From: Allolucifera butyrica
GTDB lineage: Bacteria; Bacillota; Negativicutes; Sporomusales; UPPP01
Assembly (NCBI RefSeq): GCF_900476375.1
Contig: NZ_UPPP01000116.1
Location: 151,851 to 215,850, forward strand
DNA: 64,000 bases
Direction of reading: 5' to 3'
The translations under genes were made by a program, and so were the position numbers. The notes beneath the pieces are model-generated. The model was given only the letters and a program-made list of their open reading frames with translations. It had not been told where the DNA came from and searched no databases. Within the stretch, counting starts at the first letter, position 1. Each line of letters starts with the position of its first letter. Below, in pieces: positions 59,599-64,000 of this stretch.

Positions 59599-59862
59599 AT
59601 GCTGATTTTGGCCAGAAAAAGAAATCAATCCCTGCGCATCGGTGACAATATTAAAATTACCGTGATCGGCATTCAGGGCGATCAGGTCCGGCTGGGTATT
59701 ACGGCACCGCAGGATGTGCAGGTGCTGCGGCAGGAACTGTACGAAGAAATCAGCGAGGCCAATGCCCAGGCTTCGCGGGCGGCTCAGGATGTAAATTTAA
59801 CGGTTGTTTTAGATAAAATACAAAAATTAGGCGCAGAGACGAGCAAAGACGAAAAAAAATGA
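59599..59862 (+). CDS. csrA: Carbon storage regulator CsrA
   Basis: An 87-residue RNA-binding protein: MLILARKRNQSLRIGDNIKITVIGIQGDQVRLGITAPQDVQVLRQELYEEI. The tail is longer than in E. coli (61 residues), as in Firmicutes where it contacts FliW. It represses translation by binding GGA hairpins; such a site is in the leader of the flagellin gene downstream. Confidence 0.96.
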   Translation: MLILARKRNQSLRIGDNIKITVIGIQGDQVRLGITAPQDVQVLRQELYEEISEANAQASRAAQDVNLTVVLDKIQKLGAETSKDEKK

Positions 59863-59904
59863 CAAAATGACGAAAAAAATGATATTTTTCGTCTAAAACG
59901 GTAT

Positions 59905-59931
59905 TAAGCTAATTTCATTACATTACGATAA
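59905..59931 (+). promoter_or_regulatory. Possible sigma-28 promoter of the flagellin gene
   Basis: TAAGCTAA (59905-59912), 11 bases, TACGATAA (59924-59931) fits the TAAAGTTT-N11-GCCGATAA pattern in spacing and in the CGATAA core. It is 100 bases before the flagellin start. Confidence 0.5.
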
Positions 59932-59987
59932 ATAGAATGACAGTATAAACATACTGAATGACAAGCTGGCCAGCGGTCATGAATTTA

Positions 59988-60022
59988 TGGCAAGGATGCC
60001 AATTTTAAAAATTCAAGGAGGA
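59988..60022 (+). promoter_or_regulatory. CsrA-binding leader of the flagellin mRNA
   Basis: TGGCA-AGGA-TGCCA (59988-60001) is a five-base stem with AGGA in the loop, the ideal CsrA target. A second GGA motif is the ribosome site AAGGAGGA (60015-60022). Binding across both would block translation, as for Bacillus hag. Confidence 0.7.
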
Positions 60023-60030
60023 AAAGAACA

Positions 60031-60864
60031 ATGATTGTCAATACCAATATTTCGGCTTTAAATGCCTGGAGAAACCTGGAATCCCAAAACAGTACCCTGA
60101 GTGACGCCACGGCAAAATTATCTTCCGGTAAACGCATCAATAAAGCTGCGGACGATGCAGCCGGTCTGGCGATTTCGAACAAAATGACCGCTCAGATTGA
60201 AGGCTTGGATCAAGCTACCAGCAATGCCCAGGACGGCATCTCGATGGTACAGACGGCAGAAGGTGCTTTGAACGAGACAACTGCTATGATTCAGCGGATG
60301 CGTCAGTTGGCTGTTCAATCGAAAAATGATACGAATACGGGCAGTGACCGTAATCAGATTCAACAGGAAGTCAACCAATTGAATGCAGAAATCCAACGGA
60401 TTGCAACGCAAACACAGTTCAATACGAAAAACCTGCTGACTGGTTCCGCCAGTAACCTGACTTTCCAGATTGGTGCTAATAAAGGACAGGTAACTACTTT
60501 AGCAATTGGCACTATGACGGTTAGCGCTTTGTTTGGTGGTTCTGCGAATGTTTCCCTTGGTGCTGGCGCTGCTTCTGTAGCTGGCGGCATTTCTAAGGCG
60601 ATCAGTACTCTTGACGGTGCGCTCAGCAAAGTTTCCACGCTGCGTGCTAAGCTTGGGGCCGTACAAAACCGGTTGGAACACACCATCAATAACCTGGAAG
60701 TTTCTTCACAGAATTTGCAATCCGCCAATTCTAATATTGAAGACGTGGATATGGCAAAGGAAATGGCTACTTACAGCAAAACCCAGGTTTTGGTACAATC
60801 CGGTGTTGCGATGCTGGCACAGGCTAACCAACAGCCGCAGCAGGTTCTTAAACTGTTACAATAA
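60031..60864 (+). CDS. hag: Flagellin
   Basis: A 277-residue filament protein. The N terminus MIVNTNISALNAWRNLESQNSTLSDATAKLSSGKRINKAADDAAGLAISNKM and C terminus NLQSANSNIEDVDMAKEMATYSKTQVLVQSGVAMLAQANQQPQQVLKLLQ form the conserved coiled-coil core. Only about 80 variable residues lie between, so the exposed D2/D3 domain is minimal. A strong ribosome site and CsrA hairpin precede it; a GC-rich terminator follows. Confidence 0.96.
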   Translation: MIVNTNISALNAWRNLESQNSTLSDATAKLSSGKRINKAADDAAGLAISNKMTAQIEGLDQATSNAQDGISMVQTAEGALNETTAMIQRMRQLAVQSKNDTNTGSDRNQIQQEVNQLNAEIQRIATQTQFNTKNLLTGSASNLTFQIGANKGQVTTLAIGTMTVSALFGGSANVSLGAGAASVAGGISKAISTLDGALSKVSTLRAKLGAVQNRLEHTINNLEVSSQNLQSANSNIEDVDMAKEMATYSKTQVLVQSGVAMLAQANQQPQQVLKLLQ

Positions 60865-60898
60865 GATTAAGAATTGCAGTAATACAGGTTATACTCAT

Positions 60899-60928
60899 GA
60901 CCGGCCGGCGAATGCCGGCCGGTCTTTA
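60899..60928 (+). terminator. Rho-independent terminator after flagellin
   Basis: GACCGGCCGGC pairs with its complement across GAAT and runs into TTT. Confidence 0.85.
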
Positions 60929-60946
60929 ACATAAGGAGGGTATCCC

Positions 60947-61273
60947 GTGAAGATTGATGCGGTTAACTCTCAAATTACGATGCCAAATTCAGGGGGGCAA
61001 ACAGCTCCGGTAGATAAATCAACGGTCCAAACAGCGCCTGCGGGCAGTCTTGACCATAAACAAGTGGCAAAATTAGCAGAAAAACTCAACAAGGATGCCG
61101 AGACAACAAATCAGCAAATCCGGTTTGCCGTTTACAAAGATACGCACCGTGTAATCCTTGAAGTAGTAGATAAAAACACGAATAACGTTGTCAGCACGAT
61201 CCCGCCTGAACAGATTTTAAAGATGATGGCATCGGTAGATGAAGAGTTAAAGGTTATAGACCACAAAATCTAG
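60947..61273 (+). CDS. flaG: FlaG family protein
   Basis: A 108-residue protein. The disordered N-terminal half is followed by the FlaG domain KLAEKLNKDAETTNQQIRFAVYKDTHRVILEVVDKNTNNVVSTIPPEQILKMMASVDE. FlaG influences filament length. GTG start after AAGGAGGG; it precedes fliD by 15 bases. Confidence 0.9.
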   Translation: MKIDAVNSQITMPNSGGQTAPVDKSTVQTAPAGSLDHKQVAKLAEKLNKDAETTNQQIRFAVYKDTHRVILEVVDKNTNNVVSTIPPEQILKMMASVDEELKVIDHKI

Positions 61274-61288
61274 AAAGGAGGAATAACA

Positions 61289-63448
61289 ATGGCCTCGAGT
61301 ACAAGTTCGATCAGTCTGTCGACAACGTCTTCCTCGGCTCTGGGCACTACCCATCTCAGCAACTTAGTGAGCGGACTGGATGTCGATGCTCTGGTTAGTG
61401 CACAGATCCTCGCCGACAGCATACCCCTTACGCTGCTGCAAAACACAGTGGCTAAACTGACAGCCCAAAAAAGTGATTATCAAACATTGGAAACAGACCT
61501 GCAAACTTTGCAGTATGCGCTCCAAGACTTAACATATTCCACCGCCTTTTCCACCCGAACAGCGACTTCTTCCGATGAAAAGGTAGTTACCGCCTCGACG
61601 AAAACGGGTGCATCCGCCGGCAGTTACAGCATTAATGTCAGCCAGTTAGCGACAACCAGCAGTGTTACCGGTACAGCACTGAGCAGTTTTAATGACGGCA
61701 CGAAAGCGACTTTGACCGGCAATGTGAGCTTGTCCGGTTATAACGGCAATGACAGCACAGCATTAACTTCGCTGGGAATCACGCCGGGAACTGTGACGAT
61801 TAACGGCGCATCCATCGTCATAACCAGTGGCGACACCATCAATACTGTTTTAAACAAGATCAGCGCTTCCAGTGCCGGCGTAACGGCTACTTTAAATAGC
61901 AGCACCGGCGATGTCGTATTGACGCAGAAAACGGCCGGCAGTAGTGATACCATTACGTTGGGCAGCGATGGCGGGACCAACCTTTTCAATGCTTTCGGCT
62001 TATCATCCGGTAACGGTACTTTAGTTGCCGGGCAAGACGCTACAGATGCCCAGACATTGACCCAGGTTTTTGGCAGCAGCCTGCAAGCCGGCTATTTCTC
62101 CATCAACGGCACTGTATTCCAGGTAAATCCGACAACGGACACGCTGGACTCGATTTTGTCGGAAATCAACAGTTCCACTACGGCCGGAGTGCAGGCTTTT
62201 TACAATTCTACGTCAAAGACAGTATCCATCGTTTCAACCACTGCCGGTTCACAGGGGAGCGTTACTTTGGGCACCTATGGCTCCGGGGGTACGGACAGCT
62301 CCAACTTATTGGATTTGTTAAAAGTGACGACGGCGGGCGGCAATACGCCCGCAGTGACCACCGGGACGGATGCCTCGGTTACGGTAAACGGGGTAGCTGT
62401 GGCGGCAAACGGCAATTCCATTACGATGAACGGTAATACGTTTGCGCTGCAAGGGGCTGGGACGGCTACGGTTACGGTGTCGACAAATTATGATGCTATT
62501 ATTACGAAAGTGCAGAATGTTGTTACTCAGTATAATTCTGTCGTCGACGCTATTAATGCAAAAATACAGGAAGCCCCCAGCTCTTCAAGCGATAGCAGCA
62601 GCAGTGCCAGCACCGGCGATTTGCACTTGGATCCCTTTCTGGAAGGGATTATCCAGGATTTAGGAAGCTTTAGTTCTACCGTTCTTAACTCGCCCAATTC
62701 GGTTTATCAGACCCTTTCGCAAGTCGGCATAACAACCGGAGATGTCGGTCAGTCTGTTACCGATTCGGAATTAGGGCATTTAAGTTTAAATACCGATACT
62801 TTAAAGACCGCGCTGGAAACCAATATGGCTGGGGTCGAGTCGTTATTTGGTAATACGACAGTGTATGTAGACAGTGAAAAGGTTGGCACGAGCAGTAGCA
62901 GTCAATTGACTTATTCACTGGCTCATGGGGACATTACCGGAACTCCTACCGTCATGGTCGGCAGCAAACAATATACGGTGGTTACGGCAGCTCAACTTAG
63001 CACGGATGATACAAACGCGAAAAACTCATCAACTACTATTTATGAATGTTCCGTCGATGCTACCACCGGAAAGATTACCTTTGCTACGGGAGCGGGAACT
63101 TTTCCCAATGGCAGCCAAATCACGGTTAGTTATAATTATACGAATACAACCGGCGGCAGCGGCACCGGTATCTTTTCGCAAATGCAGGCTTTTATCAATA
63201 CGTATACTACGGTAGGCGGTCAGTTTGATACCATGATCGGTTCCAATGGCTCGTTAACGGATACGATTAGCTACGATAATGACCGAGTTAGCGAAATGCA
63301 GGACCGGATTAACAATGAACAATCCAGCTTGTATACTTACTACAACAATATGTTGTCGCAATTGCAAACGTTATCCAGTGAAAATACAATGGTATCGGCT
63401 TTGCTATCCGGGTTAAGTTCCAGTTCCAGTTCCAGTTCGAAAGGATAA
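61289..63448 (+). CDS. fliD: Flagellar filament cap protein FliD (large)
   Basis: A 719-residue cap protein, longer than the 450-600 residues usual in Firmicutes. The N terminus holds THLSNLVSGLDVDALVSAQILADSIPLTLLQNTVAKLTAQKSDYQTLETDLQTLQYALQ, and the C terminus SYDNDRVSEMQDRINNEQSSLYTYYNNMLSQLQTLSSENTMVSALLSGL. The middle contains repeated Thr/Gly-rich beta stretches (about 110-470), probably extra surface domains. The last codons encode a Ser run from tandem AGTTCC repeats. Strong AAAGGAGG site. Confidence 0.93.
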   Translation: MASSTSSISLSTTSSSALGTTHLSNLVSGLDVDALVSAQILADSIPLTLLQNTVAKLTAQKSDYQTLETDLQTLQYALQDLTYSTAFSTRTATSSDEKVVTASTKTGASAGSYSINVSQLATTSSVTGTALSSFNDGTKATLTGNVSLSGYNGNDSTALTSLGITPGTVTINGASIVITSGDTINTVLNKISASSAGVTATLNSSTGDVVLTQKTAGSSDTITLGSDGGTNLFNAFGLSSGNGTLVAGQDATDAQTLTQVFGSSLQAGYFSINGTVFQVNPTTDTLDSILSEINSSTTAGVQAFYNSTSKTVSIVSTTAGSQGSVTLGTYGSGGTDSSNLLDLLKVTTAGGNTPAVTTGTDASVTVNGVAVAANGNSITMNGNTFALQGAGTATVTVSTNYDAIITKVQNVVTQYNSVVDAINAKIQEAPSSSSDSSSSASTGDLHLDPFLEGIIQDLGSFSSTVLNSPNSVYQTLSQVGITTGDVGQSVTDSELGHLSLNTDTLKTALETNMAGVESLFGNTTVYVDSEKVGTSSSSQLTYSLAHGDITGTPTVMVGSKQYTVVTAAQLSTDDTNAKNSSTTIYECSVDATTGKITFATGAGTFPNGSQITVSYNYTNTTGGSGTGIFSQMQAFINTYTTVGGQFDTMIGSNGSLTDTISYDNDRVSEMQDRINNEQSSLYTYYNNMLSQLQTLSSENTMVSALLSGLSSSSSSSSKG

Positions 63449-63454
63449 AGTAAT

Positions 63455-63485
63455 GAATGGTCAACAATTTCTGTTGACCATTCTA
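63455..63485 (+). terminator. Hairpin after fliD
   Basis: GAATGGTCAACA pairs with TGTTGACCATTC across five bases. The T tract is weak, so termination may be partial. Confidence 0.65.
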
Positions 63486-63541
63486 AATAGGGTTTATTGT
63501 TTACTATTGTTTAGTTGTGTTCACTTGGAGGTATTGTATAC

Positions 63542-64000
63542 GTGAACAATTTACACCATGAAATTGTAATGCTGTTGGTCCAGCGAAAAACCTCATACGC
63601 CAATCCGATGAATTCTCAACAAATTGGCGCGGCATTAAAGGTAACGCCATCTTACGTCCGCGGTCAGTTAGCAATTCTGGTGAGGAAAAAATTAGTCGAG
63701 GTGCGGCGGGGAAATGGCGGCGGCTATTATGCAGGTAAGGGATGTGGGCAAAAAATGATGATGAACAACATGGAGCAGCCTTTGGACAAATTGGGATGCA
63801 CTATGGAGGAAATGCTAGAGTATTTGCAGTTGCTGGAAGACGGCTGTAAAAAGATACCGGCCGAATTTTATACAGGCAAGGAAATTCAAGCAATTGAATC
63901 GTTATTGCAAATCATGGAGGGCTTACATGGCTACCAAAAGCTGATCAAATCAGCGGCGGTTCTATTGAATATTGATGCGTCGGCGGCATTGGGTGAGGGT
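63542..64000 (+). CDS. Winged-helix protein, Rrf2-like (3' truncated)
   Basis: The frame runs open to the window end (153 residues seen). NSQQIGAALKVTPSYVRGQLAILVRKKLVEVRRGNGGGYYAGKG is a winged-helix DNA-binding pattern with the GNGGGY wing turn of Rrf2-type regulators. No Fe-S cysteine triplet is evident; the rest is helical (MEEMLEYLQLLEDGCKKIP). GTG start after GGAGG. It lies where fliS or fliT would be expected, so a role in flagellar control is possible. Confidence 0.6.
   Translation, partial: MNNLHHEIVMLLVQRKTSYANPMNSQQIGAALKVTPSYVRGQLAILVRKKLVEVRRGNGGGYYAGKGCGQKMMMNNMEQPLDKLGCTMEEMLEYLQLLEDGCKKIPAEFYTGKEIQAIESLLQIMEGLHGYQKLIKSAAVLLNIDASAALGEG

Overview
The window reads as a chromosomal segment of a diderm, flagellated Firmicute, most likely of the Negativicutes (Sporomusaceae-like). 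This is inferred from the combination of Firmicute-type genes (mannose-family PTS, FlgM/FlgN/FliW/CsrA flagellar order, DUF1659/DUF2922 pair, split Wzz/CpsD tyrosine kinase, ComF, RecD2) with outer-membrane functions (RND efflux pump, a Wzi-type outer-membrane barrel, a Wza-like export protein, a secretin). No rRNA, tRNA, CRISPR array, insertion sequence or prophage was seen.

Layout. (1) 1-4.4 kb: an amino-sugar catabolic operon (tagatose-bisphosphate aldolase subunit, AgaS, PTS IIB-IIC-IID-IIA), interrupted between IIB and IIC by a 122-bp inverted-repeat element. (2) 4.5-8.8 kb: a Ugp-type ABC importer (two permeases, lipoprotein binding protein, ATPase). (3) 8.9-14.3 kb: a potassium channel on the minus strand, then an RND efflux pair. 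(4) 14.3-33.9 kb: an exopolysaccharide/capsule region. It holds Wzi, the CpsB phosphatase, a short OPX export protein, Wzz, CpsD, the initiating phosphoglycosyl transferase, an acetyltransferase, flippase, glycosyltransferases, polymerase, UDP-glucose dehydrogenase, a multi-membrane protein, GtrB/GtrA and a YdjC-type deacetylase. Much of this stretch is richer in A+T than its flanks. (5) 34-41 kb: an orphan histidine kinase, a lipid kinase, a second copy of the inverted-repeat element, and the sugar-precursor genes pgm/pmm, galU and pgi. (6) 41-44.9 kb: a PilP-like protein, a secretin, a NarL-type regulator, a small glycosyltransferase-like protein and a ComK-like protein whose promoter carries a good LexA box. 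(7) 45-46.4 kb: a small zinc-ribbon protein, an encapsulated-ferritin cargo and its encapsulin shell. (8) 46.5-54 kb: an ABC-F ATPase, a repeat-rich island, a small sigma factor with DUF1659 and DUF2922, a small membrane protein, RecD2, ComF and an HD-GYP protein. (9) 54.1-64 kb: a late flagellar operon (yvyF, flgM, two flgN-like genes, flgK, flgL, DUF6470, fliW, csrA, flagellin, flaG, fliD) ending in an incomplete winged-helix gene.

How the parts fit. The precursor genes (pgi, pgm/pmm, galU, ugd) can supply hexose phosphates and UDP-sugars to the polysaccharide cluster, whose product would cross two membranes through the Wzz/OPX/Wzi machinery. The flagellar genes include a FliW-CsrA-flagellin control loop with a visible CsrA hairpin in the flagellin leader. 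The most unusual signals are the SOS-type operator on the ComK-like gene, the encapsulin locus with a stand-alone rubredoxin-like protein, and two families of dispersed intergenic repeats, one of which varies its hairpin stems while keeping them paired.
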